Of a DNA stretch of 36,553 nucleotides, positions 1-8,440 are shown in pieces (position 1 is the first letter of the stretch; each line of letters begins with the position of its first letter). The position numbers were made by a program, and so were the translations under genes. The notes beneath the pieces were generated by a model. It searched no databases and was not told the DNA's origin. It was given only the letters and a program-made list of their open reading frames with translations. The stretch is from Paracidovorax wautersii (GTDB taxonomy: Bacteria > Pseudomonadota > Gammaproteobacteria > Burkholderiales > Burkholderiaceae_C). The DNA is taken from the NCBI GenBank assembly GCA_009912175.1, contig WNDQ01000040.1:1-36553 (forward strand), written 5' to 3'.

Positions 1-252
1 GAAAGCGTTCTCCTCCTCCAGCCGCGCCACTTCACGTTTGAGCCGTGCATGTTCGGCCAACTCCAAGCGTTGTGCCTGATCGTCCTGGTCGTGCCGCCGC
101 GCCTGGGCGCGCCAACTGTACAGCTGGGCAGGCTGCAACCCCAGATCACGAGCCACCGTGGTTACCCCTTCTGTGGCCGCTCGCAACAGTGCCTGCTGCC
201 TGAACTCCAGGCTGAACTCCTGCCCCTTTCTGCCTGCCTTGCTCTTGGTCAT
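1..252 (-). CDS. IS3-family transposase orfA, N-terminal 84 residues (partial)
   Basis: Read on the minus strand from an ATG at 252, the frame stays open to the window edge. It begins MTKSKAGRKGQEFSLEFRQQ, followed by a helix-turn-helix stretch (TTVARDLGLQPAQLYSWR, about residues 31-48) and a leucine-zipper-like segment near residues 68-84 (LAEHARLKREVARLEEEN). This is the usual layout of the IS3 OrfA protein, which binds the terminal repeats and is joined to OrfB by frameshifting to make the active transposase. A strong Shine-Dalgarno (AGGAGGTG) sits a few bases before the ATG. Whether the full element is intact cannot be judged here. Confidence 0.85.
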   Translation of the reverse strand, partial: MTKSKAGRKGQEFSLEFRQQALLRAATEGVTTVARDLGLQPAQLYSWRAQARRHDQDDQAQRLELAEHARLKREVARLEEENAF

Positions 253-316
253 CGTCCACCTCCTATTGCGATAGTTAATCGCTTATAGGGGTGTCCGTGA
301 AACGGGGGCAAGATCA
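1..316 (-). mobile_element. End of an IS3-family insertion sequence (partial, runs off the window)
   Basis: The segment carries the start of an IS3-type orfA and, outside it, an end that reads inward from 316 as TGATCTTGCCCCCGTTTCAC, followed by ACGGACACCCC. IS3-family elements normally end in TG...CA, so 316 is the likely outer edge. The element lies in the minus orientation and its orfB and other end are beyond base 1. Coding sequence for an unrelated protein starts immediately beyond the edge, so this is an insertion into a gene. The exact edge and the target duplication cannot be confirmed without the other end. Confidence 0.75.
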
Positions 317-1263
317 CCGGCGACGACCCCGGCATGGGCACGCTGACCTTCACGCGTGAATCCATCGCCAACGGCACCGCGCCCAGCGGCCTCGTGGCCT
401 ACCTGATCGACGGGCAGGTGCAGCTGTCATGGTGGGGCAGCGCCTACGCCACAGGCTACGAAGTGCAGCGGGCGGCGGCGGCCACGGGTCCGTTCACGAC
501 GCTGGCCAGCGTGGGCGAGGAACGCACCCACACCGACACGCCCAGCAACGGCACCTGGCACTACCGCGTCGTGGCCGTCACGCCCGGCGGGCGGCTCACG
601 GGCACCGAGGTGCGCAGCGTCGCCACCACACCGCTGTTGAGGCTGCGCCTGCCGCTGGACGAAGGCAGCGGCAGCACGGCCAACGACGCCAGCGGCAACG
701 CCCTGCACAGCCAGTTGCTGGGTGGCGCGGCCTGGGGCGAAGGCCGGCTGGCCAACACCGCCGCCGTCGCGCTCGACGGCGCCAGCGGCTACGTCGCCAT
801 GCCCACGGGCATCATGCAGGACCTGGCGGACTTCACGATCAGCGTCTGGGTCTACCGTCTGGCCGGCGCGTCGGGCAACGCCCGGGTGTTCGACATCGGC
901 ACCGGCGACATCGTCTACCTCACCGTGCTCTTCAACGGCAACAACCTGACGCTGGGCACCACGGCCACGACCTGGCACGGCAAGGAGAACGTCTCGTCGT
1001 CAACGGGTCTGGCCACCGGCCGCTGGGTGCACCTGGCGGCCACGCGCCGGGGGACCACCCTGACGCTGTACCTGGACGGACAGGCCACGGGCAGCAACAC
1101 CGACGTGCAGTTCGCCCCGCACCAGATGGGCGCCACCGAACAGAACTGGCTGGGCCGCGCGCAGTACGCGGCCGACCCTTACTTCAAGGGGCGCCTGCAG
1201 GACTTTCGCCTGTACAGCGGCGCGCTCGGCGCCACGGACATCGCGGCCCTGGCGGCGGGTTGA
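317..1263 (+). pseudogene. FnIII/LamG-like jellyroll protein, C-terminal part, 5' end cut off by the IS
   Basis: An open frame runs from the IS edge to a stop at 1261-1263. The first ATG (334) has no convincing ribosome site, and the frame is open upstream of it into the IS (ITGDDPG then MGTLTF), so this looks like the C-terminal ~315 residues of a larger protein. A fibronectin-III-like segment comes first (VQLSWWGSAYATGYEVQRA... to about residue 95 from the ATG). A LamG/concanavalin-A-like jellyroll follows (LRLPLDEGSG, ANDASGNALHSQL, GRWVHLAATRRGTTLTLYLDG, GRLQDFRLYSGAL), a domain usually attached to secreted glycosidases or surface adhesins. The catalytic or secretion part, if any, would lie across the IS. 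Function of the parent protein is unknown. Confidence 0.75.
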
Positions 1264-1270
1264 TGGCGGG

Positions 1271-1290
1271 CGGCGCGGGAAACCGCGCCG
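1271..1290. terminator. Perfect hairpin between convergent genes
   Basis: CGGCGCGG-GAAA-CCGCGCCG is an 8-bp perfect stem closed by a GNRA tetraloop. It lies in the 66-bp gap between the LamG gene end (1263) and the phoR stop (1330), where transcripts from the two strands converge. There is no U-run on either side, so it is a structural candidate for a bidirectional terminator or 3'-end stabiliser rather than a textbook intrinsic terminator. Confidence 0.45.
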
Positions 1291-1329
1291 GTCTGCGCCC
1301 GGTCACACCGGAGCGCGCCGGCAGCTTGA

Positions 1330-2667
1330 TCAGCCGGCCTGCTCCTGGCGCGGCCGCACGCGCGCTGCGGGCCACACCACGGCAAAGACCGAGCCCTCGC
1401 CCAGCTTGCTGCTGATGCGCAACTCGCCACCGTGGCGCTGGACCACGTGCTTGACGATGGCCAGGCCCAGGCCGGTGCCGCCGGTCTCGCGCGAGCGGCT
1501 GCGGTCCACGCGGTAGAAACGCTCGGTCAGGCGCGGCAGGTGTTCGGGTGCGATGCCCGGCCCCTTGTCCTTGACCGAAAACACGCCACGCCCGTCCGGC
1601 AGCCGGCCCCAGCTCACCTCGATCGGGTTGCCCGGCGGGGTGTAGCGCACGGCATTGGTCACGAGGTTGGAGAGCGCGCTGTGCAACTCCGGCTCGCTGC
1701 CGCTGATGTCGTCATCCCGCCCGACGGTCAGCACCAGCGGACGCGGCACGGGCGTGAGCGCGCTGCTCAGCGCCTCGGCCTCGGCCTTGAACTGCTCCAG
1801 CAGCGTGCCCACCGGCAACCACTGCCCGGCCCCGGGCGGCGGGCTGCCTTCCAGGCGCGAGAGCGTGAGCAGGTCGTTGACCAGCGTCTGCATGCGCTGC
1901 GACTGCTTGAGCATGAGCTCCAGGTAGCGCAGGCGATCGTTTTCGGCCAGCGGCACGTGCAGCATGGTTTCGACAAAACCCGAGAGCACCGTCAGCGGCG
2001 TGCGGATCTCGTGCGAGACGTTGGCCACGAAGTCGCGCCGCATGGCCTCGGCCTGCTCCAGCGTGGTGACGTCGTGGGTCAGCAGCAGCGAGCGGCCTTC
2101 GCCGTAAGGGTGCAGTTGCAACGACAGGCGCACCGGGTGGGCGGCCGAATTGCTGCGCCCGGCAATGATCAGCGGGCGGTCGAACTGGCCACTGGCGCAG
2201 TAGCGTGCGAACGCGGGCTCGCGCACCAGGTTGCCGATGTGCTGCGCCACGTCGTTCGTCGCATGAAAGCCCAGGTGATCGGCGGCCATCTCGTTGCACC
2301 ACTCGATGCGCTGCTCGGCGTCGAGCAGCACCACGCCGTTGGGCGAAGCCTGGATGCCGGCCAGCACGTCCTGGCGGCGCTGCTCGGCGGCGGCGGTCTG
2401 CTGCTCGCGCACACGGAACTGGCGGCGCACACGCTCGGTGATCTCGCCCCAGATGCCATCGACGTCGGGCGGCTGCCGCTCCTGCGTGTTGCGCAGCCAC
2501 AGCACCACCTTGCCTGCGCGCCAGATGTCCAGCGCAAACCACACCAGGCACGCGAGCAGCGCCCCCGCCAGGCCCGGCCACCAGCGCCGCTCGGGCAGTG
2601 CCAGCCACCACGCCAGCGCACCGCCGGCCACCACAAACAACAGGAATCGACAGATACGCCAGAGCAT
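1330..2667 (-). CDS. phoR: Phosphate regulon sensor histidine kinase PhoR
   Basis: PhoR is the membrane kinase that phosphorylates PhoB when phosphate is scarce and dephosphorylates it when PstSCAB-PhoU reports plenty. The 445-residue reading from the ATG at 2667 gives two adjacent N-terminal membrane helices (about 8-24 and 31-48), a charged linker, a PAS domain (about 100-205; VLAGIQASPNGVVLLD), the H-box with the phosphorylated histidine (FVANVSHEIRTPL, His about 219) and the ATPase part with N-box (NLVTNAVRYTPPG), DKGPGIA and GGTGLGLAIVKH. Upstream in-frame starts exist (up to 2793), but they would put about 40 unusual residues before the first helix, so 2667 is preferred. It is last in the pst-pho operon, 147 bp after phoB. 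The gene itself looks intact. Confidence 0.93.
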   Translation of the reverse strand: MLWRICRFLLFVVAGGALAWWLALPERRWWPGLAGALLACLVWFALDIWRAGKVVLWLRNTQERQPPDVDGIWGEITERVRRQFRVREQQTAAAEQRRQDVLAGIQASPNGVVLLDAEQRIEWCNEMAADHLGFHATNDVAQHIGNLVREPAFARYCASGQFDRPLIIAGRSNSAAHPVRLSLQLHPYGEGRSLLLTHDVTTLEQAEAMRRDFVANVSHEIRTPLTVLSGFVETMLHVPLAENDRLRYLELMLKQSQRMQTLVNDLLTLSRLEGSPPPGAGQWLPVGTLLEQFKAEAEALSSALTPVPRPLVLTVGRDDDISGSEPELHSALSNLVTNAVRYTPPGNPIEVSWGRLPDGRGVFSVKDKGPGIAPEHLPRLTERFYRVDRSRSRETGGTGLGLAIVKHVVQRHGGELRISSKLGEGSVFAVVWPAARVRPRQEQAG

Positions 2668-2814
2668 GAGAGGTGCCGACGCAGCCCGCACCGCAGGGTC
2701 AACGACCGGCGGTCTCGGGCCATTGCGGCCTATTCGGTTGGATGTTGCGGAGTATCGCCCCATGTCCGTGCTCTGTCCGGAAATGGGGCCCAAGGCTCAG
2801 AACGTGTTCACGTT

Positions 2815-3514
2815 TCAGGCTGCCACACGTGGCTGCGAGGTCATGCGGTAGCCCGCCCCGCGCACGGTCTCGACCATGCAGCCGGCCGCGCCCAGCGCCT
2901 CGCGCAGGCGCTTGACGTGCACGTCGACCGTGCGCTCCTCGATGAACACGTGGTCGCCCCACACCTTGTCGAGCAGTTGCGAGCGGCTGTGCACACGCTC
3001 GGCATGCTTCATGAAGTAATGCAGCAGGCGGAACTCGGTGGGCCCGACCTTGAGCTCCTGGCCCTGGTAGCTCACGCGGTAGGTTTCGGCGTCGAGCGCG
3101 AGCTCGCCCAGCGACACACTGTCGCGCACCTGCTCGGGCGCGCGGCGGCGCAGCACGGCGCGGATGCGCGCCAGCAGCTCCTGCGGCGAGAACGGCTTGG
3201 TGATGTAGTCGTCGGCCCCGGCGTCCAGGCCCGCGATCTTGTCGGGCTCGTCGCCGCGCGCGGTGAGCATGAGCAGCGGCACCGCCTTGATGCGCGAGTC
3301 GGCACGCCAGGCGCGCGCCAGCGAAATGCCGCTTTGCCCCGGCAGCATCCAGTCCAGCAGGATCACCCGGCAGGATGGTGTTCATCGCGGCCTTGGCCTC
3401 GTCGCCATCCTTGGCGATCACGGGCTCGAAGCCGCCGTGGCGCAGGTTGATGGCCAGCAGCTCGGCGATGGCGGGTTCGTCTTCGACGATCAGCACGCGG
3501 GGTTGCGGCTTCAT
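2815..3514 (-). pseudogene. phoB: Phosphate regulon response regulator PhoB, frameshifted at about 3364-3370
   Basis: PhoB is the DNA-binding activator of the Pho regulon. From the ATG at 3514 (ribosome site GAGGAG) the frame gives the receiver start (RVLIVEDEPAIAELLAINL, acidic pair included) up to MNTILPG near residue 50, then leaves the family. From 3366 a second frame continues the receiver (ILLDWMLPGQSG with the phospho-acceptor Asp, LMLTARGDEPDK, ITKPFSPQELLARIRAVLRR) and the winged-helix output domain (VGPTEFRLLHYFM, RTVDVHVKRLREAL, VRGAGYRM). Restoring two bases makes LP-D-VILLDW, puts the Asp at residue 55 and gives a 233-residue protein, the normal length; a single-base removal would lose the conserved Asp before VILLDW. 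Either a true lesion or a sequence error. A GTG at 3366 could only give a receiver-truncated protein. Confidence 0.9.
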
Positions 3515-3529
3515 GGCAATCTCCTCAGG

Positions 3530-4231
3530 TCAGCCCACGGCCGATTCGATGGCGCTCATGGACGAATGACGCACGTCTTCGCCCTTGACGATGTAGATGA
3601 TCATCTCGGCGATGTTCTTGGCGTGGTCGCCAATGCGCTCGATGGCCTTGGCCAGGAACAGCAGGTCCAGGCTGGGCGAAATGGTGCGCGGGTCTTCCAT
3701 CATGTAGGTGACCAGCTTGCGCACGAAGCCGTCGAACTCGGTGTCGATCAGGTCGTCCTCCTTGAGGATGGCGATCGCCGCCGTGGTGTCCAGCCGGGCA
3801 AAGGCGTCCAGCGTCTTGCGCAGCAGGGCCGAGGCCAGCTCCGCGGCCACACGCAGGTCCGAGGTCGGCAGCGTGCGCGAGGCGCCGCTTTCGATGATGG
3901 ACTTGACCATGCGCGCCATCTTGGTCGCCTCGTCGCCCACTCGCTCCAGGTTGGCCGTGGTCTTGCTGATGGCGATCAGCAGGCGCAGGTCGCGCGCGGT
4001 CGGCTGGCGGCGCGCGATGATGGACGAGAGCTCGCGGTCGATCTCGATCTCCAGGGCGTTGACCTTGAGCTCGATCTGGATGACCTCGTCGGCCGCCTCG
4101 GTGCTGAACTGGGCCAGCGCGTAGATGGCCTGGCGGATCTGCGCCTCGGCGTGGCCGCCCATGGCCATCACGCGGCTGGAGACGGTGTTGAGTTCGCTGT
4201 CGAACTGGGTCGAGAGATGCTTGTCGGTCAT
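3530..4231 (-). CDS. phoU: Phosphate transport system regulator PhoU
   Basis: A 233-residue, all-helical protein with the two-fold PhoU repeat. Each half carries the metal-binding E/DxxxD-type patch: LERVGDEATKMAR in the first half (about residues 95-107) and IERIGDHAKNIAEMIIY in the second. PhoU links the PstSCAB transporter to PhoR and keeps the Pho regulon off in high phosphate. Length and motifs match the family. It lies 19 bp after pstB and 15 bp before phoB on the same strand, so it belongs to one transcript. Start: ATG at 4231. Confidence 0.95.
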   Translation of the reverse strand: MTDKHLSTQFDSELNTVSSRVMAMGGHAEAQIRQAIYALAQFSTEAADEVIQIELKVNALEIEIDRELSSIIARRQPTARDLRLLIAISKTTANLERVGDEATKMARMVKSIIESGASRTLPTSDLRVAAELASALLRKTLDAFARLDTTAAIAILKEDDLIDTEFDGFVRKLVTYMMEDPRTISPSLDLLFLAKAIERIGDHAKNIAEMIIYIVKGEDVRHSSMSAIESAVG

Positions 4232-4250
4232 GGTGGTGACTCCTGCCGGA

Positions 4251-5078
4251 TCAGCCGAAGCGGCCGGTGATGTAGTCCTCGGTCTCGCGGCGCTTGGGTT
4301 TGAAGAACATCTGCTCGGTCGCGCCGAACTCGATCAGGTCGCCCAGGTACATATAAGCCGTGTAGTCGCTGCAGCGCGCGGCCTGCTGCATATTGTGCGT
4401 GACGATGACGACGGTGTAATCGGCCTTGAGCTCGGCGATCAGCTCCTCGATCTTGGCGGTGGAGATCGGGTCCAGCGCCGAGCAGGGTTCGTCGAGCAGC
4501 AGCACTTCGGGCTTGATGGCAATGCCGCGCGCGATGCACAGACGCTGCTGCTGCCCGCCCGACAGGCCCGAGCCGCTCTGGTTGAGCTTGTCCTTGACCT
4601 CGGTCCACAGGGCCGCCTTGCGCAGCGCCCATTCGACGCGGTCGTCCATGTCGGAGGCGCTCAGGTTCTCGAACAGCTTCACGCCGAAGGCGATGTTGTC
4701 GTAGATCGACATCGGGAACGGCGTGGGCTTCTGGAACACCATGCCGACCTTGGCGCGGATCAGCGCCACGTCCTGCTTGGAGGCCAGCAGGTCCTCGCCG
4801 TCGAGCAGGATCTGGCCTTCGGCGCGCTGCTCGGGGTAGAGCTCGTACATGCGGTTGAAGGTACGCAGCAGCGTCGACTTGCCGCAGCCCGACGGGCCGA
4901 TGAAGGCCGTGACCTTGCCAGCCGGGATCGTCAGGTTGATGTTCTTGAGCGCGTGGAACTTGCCGTAGTAGAAGTTCAGGTTGCGCACCGACAGCTTGGG
5001 CTTTTCCAGCAGATCGTGGCTGGCGTCGACCGGCGCGATCGACGCGCTGGTGATGGGTCTCTCGAGGGTGGTTTGCAT
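4251..5078 (-). CDS. pstB: Phosphate ABC transporter ATP-binding protein PstB
   Basis: The ATPase of the high-affinity phosphate importer, acting at the inner face of the cytoplasmic membrane. The 275-residue sequence has Walker [10 protein letters not shown] (about 61-69), the Q-loop ([18 protein letters not shown], a PstB hallmark), signature [14 protein letters not shown], Walker [13 protein letters not shown] and the H-loop ([12 protein letters not shown]). It starts at an ATG with AAGGAG upstream and follows pstA by 33 bp. A ~25-residue N-terminal extension before the ABC domain is common in this group. Confidence 0.97.
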   Translation of the reverse strand: MQTTLERPITSASIAPVDASHDLLEKPKLSVRNLNFYYGKFHALKNINLTIPAGKVTAFIGPSGCGKSTLLRTFNRMYELYPEQRAEGQILLDGEDLLASKQDVALIRAKVGMVFQKPTPFPMSIYDNIAFGVKLFENLSASDMDDRVEWALRKAALWTEVKDKLNQSGSGLSGGQQQRLCIARGIAIKPEVLLLDEPCSALDPISTAKIEELIAELKADYTVVIVTHNMQQAARCSDYTAYMYLGDLIEFGATEQMFFKPKRRETEDYITGRFG

Positions 5079-5111
5079 CAGGAAACTCCTTGATTTCGGT
5101 TCGGGGCCGGC

Positions 5112-6005
5112 TTATTTCTGGCGGGTCAGGAAGCGGGCCAGGATGTTCAGGCCCAGCACCGCGACAGTGATCAGGAACACGCCCGCCCAGGCCAGTTCCT
5201 GCCAGTTCTGGTAGGGACTCATGGCGAACTTGAAGATGGTCACCGGCAGGCTGGCCATGGGCTTGGCCATGTCGGCGTTCCAGAACTGGTTGGACAACGC
5301 CGTGAACAGCAGCGGCGCGGTCTCGCCGGCGATGCGGGCAACCGCCAGCAGGATGCCGGTGATGACGCCGGCACGCGCGGCGCGCAGCGTGACCATCATG
5401 ATCACCTTCCACTTGGGCGTGCCCAGCGCGTAGGCCGCTTCACGCAAGCTGGCGGGCACGAGCTGCAGCATGTTCTCGGTGGTTCGGATCACCACCGGGA
5501 TCACGATCAGCGCCAGGCCGACCACGCCGGCCCATCCGGAAAAGCTCTTGAACTGCGCCACGACCATGGTGTAGACGAACAGGCCGATCACGATGGACGG
5601 CGCCGACAGCAGGATGTCGTTGACGAAGCGGGTGACGTTGGTCAGCCAGCCGCGGGTCTTGTACTCGGCCAGGTAAACGCCGGCCAGGATGCCGATGGGC
5701 GTGCCCACCAGCGTGGCCAGCGACACCATCATGGCCGAGCCGAAGATGGCGTTGGCCAGCCCGCCCACCTCGTCGTTGGGCGGCGGCGTCGATTCGGTGA
5801 ACAAGGCCAGGCTCAGGCCGCCCACGCCCAGGCGGACGGTTTCCCAGAGGATCCAGATCAGCCAGAACACGCCGAAGGCCATGGCCAGCAGCGACAGGGT
5901 GAGCGCGATGCCGTTCAGGCGCTTGCGCGCGGCGTACTTGGCCAGGCGCGCGGCCTGGTCGCGGCCCGGCTGCCCGGGCTTGTTGTCTTGCAGGACGGCG
6001 CTCAT
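5112..6005 (-). CDS. pstA: Phosphate ABC transporter permease PstA
   Basis: Inner-membrane subunit of the phosphate importer, 297 residues with about six hydrophobic helices. The cytoplasmic coupling loop of binding-protein-dependent permeases is visible ([17 protein letters not shown]... about residues 190-215). Its ATG overlaps the pstC stop by four bases (ATGA), indicating translational coupling, so the two permease subunits are made together. A basic ~35-residue N-terminal tail precedes the first helix, as is usual for PstA. Ends with TAA at 5112. Confidence 0.95.
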   Translation of the reverse strand: MSAVLQDNKPGQPGRDQAARLAKYAARKRLNGIALTLSLLAMAFGVFWLIWILWETVRLGVGGLSLALFTESTPPPNDEVGGLANAIFGSAMMVSLATLVGTPIGILAGVYLAEYKTRGWLTNVTRFVNDILLSAPSIVIGLFVYTMVVAQFKSFSGWAGVVGLALIVIPVVIRTTENMLQLVPASLREAAYALGTPKWKVIMMVTLRAARAGVITGILLAVARIAGETAPLLFTALSNQFWNADMAKPMASLPVTIFKFAMSPYQNWQELAWAGVFLITVAVLGLNILARFLTRQK

Positions 6006-6964
6006 GACTTGGCTCCTTCGGCCTTTTGCAGGCGGCCCAGCAGCAGCTTGGAGCAGCTCAGCACCACGAAGGTGATGAAGAACAGCACCAGGCCCAGGTA
6101 CATCAGCGAGGCCTGGTGCAGGCCCTCGCCGGCTTCGGCAAATTCGTTGGCCAGCGCCGAGGTGATGCTGTTGGCCGCCTCGAATAGCGACAGCGAACTG
6201 AGCTGGTTCATGTTGCCGATCACGAAGGTCACGGCCATGGTCTCACCCAGCGCGCGGCCCAGGCCCAGCATGACACCGCCCAGCACGCCGGCCTTGGTGT
6301 AGGGCAGCACCACTTTCCAGATCACTTCCCAGGTGGTGGAGCCCAGGCCGTAGGCCGACTCCTTGAGCAGCGGCGGCGTGACTTCAAACACGTCGCGCAT
6401 GACCGAGGCGATGAAGGGAATGATCATGATGGCCAGGATGATGCCGGCCGACAGAATGCCGATGCCCACCGGCGGGCCCGAGACCAGCGCGCCCAGATAG
6501 GGCACGCCGGCAAAGGCGGCCTGCAGCGGCTGCTGCACGTAGGTGGCCAGAATGGGGCCGAACACCATCAGGCCCCACATGCCGTAGACGATGGAGGGCA
6601 CGGCCGCCAGCAGTTCGATGGCGGTGCCCAGCGGGCGCTTGAGCCAGGCCGGCGACAGCTCGGTCAGGAACAGCGCGATGCCGAAGCTCACCGGCACGGC
6701 GATGAGCAGCGCGATGGCGGACGTCGCCAGCGTGCCGTAGATCATCACCAGGCCGCCGTATTCATTGGAGACCGGGTCCCAGGTGGTGGACGTGAGAAAG
6801 CCCAGCCCGTACGCCTTGAGCGCCGGCCAGGCGCTGTAGATCAGCGAGGCGAGGATGGCCACCAGCAGGCCGAGCGTGAAGATGGCCGCGCCCCGGGCGA
6901 GCCAGCCGAACAGGCGGTCGGCGATCGGGCCGGGCAGAAAAGGTCGGGAAGGAGGTGGCGTCAT
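6002..6964 (-). CDS. pstC: Phosphate ABC transporter permease PstC
   Basis: The second inner-membrane subunit of PstSCAB. From the ATG at 6964 it is 320 residues with about six membrane helices, the first at [20 protein letters not shown], and the coupling loop ([19 protein letters not shown]) near the middle-to-C-terminal part. The frame is open upstream to a TTG at 7042; the extra 26 residues do not look like a PstC N-terminus and neither start has a clear ribosome site, so the start is uncertain. It lies 165 bp downstream of pstS, after a hairpin that could lower its expression relative to pstS. Confidence 0.93.
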   Translation of the reverse strand: MTPPPSRPFLPGPIADRLFGWLARGAAIFTLGLLVAILASLIYSAWPALKAYGLGFLTSTTWDPVSNEYGGLVMIYGTLATSAIALLIAVPVSFGIALFLTELSPAWLKRPLGTAIELLAAVPSIVYGMWGLMVFGPILATYVQQPLQAAFAGVPYLGALVSGPPVGIGILSAGIILAIMIIPFIASVMRDVFEVTPPLLKESAYGLGSTTWEVIWKVVLPYTKAGVLGGVMLGLGRALGETMAVTFVIGNMNQLSSLSLFEAANSITSALANEFAEAGEGLHQASLMYLGLVLFFITFVVLSCSKLLLGRLQKAEGAKS

Positions 6965-7085
6965 GGCGGTATCGCGACGGCCCGAAGTGGCCGTGGCGCG
7001 ATCGAGGGGCAGTGTAGAGGACACGTTGATCGATTCCCACAAAACGTTGCGCCAGCGCGCGAGAACGGGAAGCCCCGAAGGCCGG

Positions 7086-7107
7086 AGCCCGCCACGCGGC
7101 AGGCTCC
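7086..7107 (-). other. Stem-loop in the pstS-pstC gap
   Basis: On the transcribed strand GAGCCTGCC-GCGT-GGCGGGCTC forms a 9-bp stem with one G-T pair and a 4-base loop, 22 bp after the pstS stop. A second small UUCG-type hairpin (GGCC-UUCG-GGGCU) follows directly. There is no U-run, so it is more likely an mRNA 3'-end stabiliser or partial terminator that leaves pstS more abundant than pstCAB, as in many operons led by a binding protein. The structure is seen; the role is inferred. Confidence 0.5.
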
Positions 7108-7129
7108 AGGTGCCGATGGGAAACGGCTC

Positions 7130-8170
7130 TTACTTGATGCTCACGGCCTGGCCGGAGGTGGCCTTGATGTCGCCCCACGACTTCAGGATCGCGTCCTTGA
7201 CCTTCTGCGGCATCGGCACGTAGTCGAGGTCGCCGGCTTGCTTGTCGCCGTTCTTGTAGGCCCAGTCGAAGAACTTCAGCACGGTGGCGGCCTGCTCGGG
7301 CTTGTCCTGCTGCTTGTGCATCAGGATGTAGGTGGCGTTGGCGATGGGCCAGGCCTGGGCACCGGGCTGGTTGGTCAGGTTCTCGTAGAAGCTGGCGTCC
7401 CACTTGGCGCCGGCAGCGGCGGCCTTGACGGTGTCGTCGCTCGGCTCGACGAAGTTGCCGTCGGCGTTCTTGAGCTGCACGTAGGTCAGCTTGTTCTGCT
7501 TGACGTAGGCGGTCTCGACATAGCCGATCGAGTTGGGCAGACGGCCCACGAAAGCGGCGACGCCTTCGTTGCCCTTGCCACCCGCGCCGGTCGGCCAGTT
7601 GACGGCGGTGCCTTCACCGACCTTGTCCTTCCACTCGGGGCTGACCTTGGTCAGGTAGCTGGTGAAGATGTAGCTGGTGCCCGAGCCGTCGGCGCGGCGC
7701 ACCGGGGCTATGGCGGCGTCAGGCAGGTTCACGCCGGGGTTGATCGCGGTGATGGCGGGGTCGTTCCACTTGGTGATCTTGCCCAGGTAGATGTCGGCCA
7801 GCAGCGGGCCGGTCAGCTTGAGCTGACCGGGTTGCACGCCCTGGATGTTGACCACCGGCGCCACGCCACCGATCACGGTGGGGAACTGCACCAGGCCCTT
7901 TTCGGCCAGCGCGTCGGCCTTGAGCGGCGCGTCGGAGGCGCCGAAGTCCACGGTCTTGGCTTCGATCTGCTTGAGACCGGCGCCCGAACCGACGGACTGG
8001 TAGTTGATCTTCACGCTGGTCTGCTTGTTGTAGTCAGCGGCCCAGCGGGCATACAGGGGAGCGGGGAAGCTGGCGCCAGCGCCCGTCGCTTCGTTCTGCG
8101 CCAGCGCCGAGCCGGCGAAACCGGCGGCCATCATGCTGGCTGCGAGCAGCTTGATCATCATCTTCGTCAT
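7130..8170 (-). CDS. pstS: Phosphate-binding periplasmic protein PstS
   Basis: Periplasmic receptor that captures inorganic phosphate and delivers it to PstCA. The 346-residue precursor starts with a classical signal peptide (MTKMMIKLLAASMMAAGFAG then SALA|Q, cut near residue 25). The mature part shows ATGAGASFPAPLYARWAADY near the start, SVGSGAGLKQIEAKTVDFGASDAPL, and RADGSGTSYIFTSYL, the SGT segment that contributes to phosphate binding. Of three close ATGs, 8170 is best placed behind AAGG. First gene of the pst-pho operon with a Pho box about 110 bp upstream. Confidence 0.96.
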   Translation of the reverse strand: MTKMMIKLLAASMMAAGFAGSALAQNEATGAGASFPAPLYARWAADYNKQTSVKINYQSVGSGAGLKQIEAKTVDFGASDAPLKADALAEKGLVQFPTVIGGVAPVVNIQGVQPGQLKLTGPLLADIYLGKITKWNDPAITAINPGVNLPDAAIAPVRRADGSGTSYIFTSYLTKVSPEWKDKVGEGTAVNWPTGAGGKGNEGVAAFVGRLPNSIGYVETAYVKQNKLTYVQLKNADGNFVEPSDDTVKAAAAGAKWDASFYENLTNQPGAQAWPIANATYILMHKQQDKPEQAATVLKFFDWAYKNGDKQAGDLDYVPMPQKVKDAILKSWGDIKATSGQAVSIK

Positions 8171-8279
8171 GTCCATGCCTTTCAAGGTCATCAGAGGTGG
8201 GTCGAAGGCGCCGCGTCTGCTTCCTACTCCATCGACAGGAGCGCGGCTGCCACTCGGAAACGGAATTTAAGAAAATTCT

Positions 8280-8296
8280 GTGACAGTTGAATGACA
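8280..8296 (-). promoter_or_regulatory. Pho box (PhoB binding site) upstream of pstS
   Basis: On the minus strand TGTCATTCAACTGTCAC contains two half-sites, TGTCAT (8296-8291) and TGTCAC (8285-8280), with the exact 11-base period of the Pho box consensus. Nine bases further downstream is TTAAAT (8270-8265), a plausible -10 element, which is the expected geometry because PhoB replaces the -35 contact. The site also lies about 145 bp before ppx on the other strand, so it might influence both genes. Confidence 0.85.
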
Positions 8297-8440
8297 CATG
8301 AATCAACCTTCAAAAATCGTGGCGCCGCCACCCGGCGAGCCCACCGCCGGCGCGGATGGGGCTATGCTTGCGCGCGCCGGCCACCTGCCCGCCCCGACAC
8401 GGGCCGCAGGCGGCGGGCCAGGACACACTGGATAGAACAC

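Noticed and set aside
3364-3371. Programmed ribosomal frameshift in phoB.
   Set aside because: No slippery heptamer or stimulatory structure of known type is visible, and PhoB is not known to be made by frameshifting.
1432-3450. Long open frame on the plus strand across phoR and phoB (about 670 codons).
   Set aside because: It is the opposite-strand shadow of GC-rich phoR/phoB; low-complexity His/Arg/Ala/Gly composition, no family similarity and no ribosome site.
7238-8290. Plus-strand open frame opposite pstS.
   Set aside because: Antisense shadow of pstS; no start signal or family.
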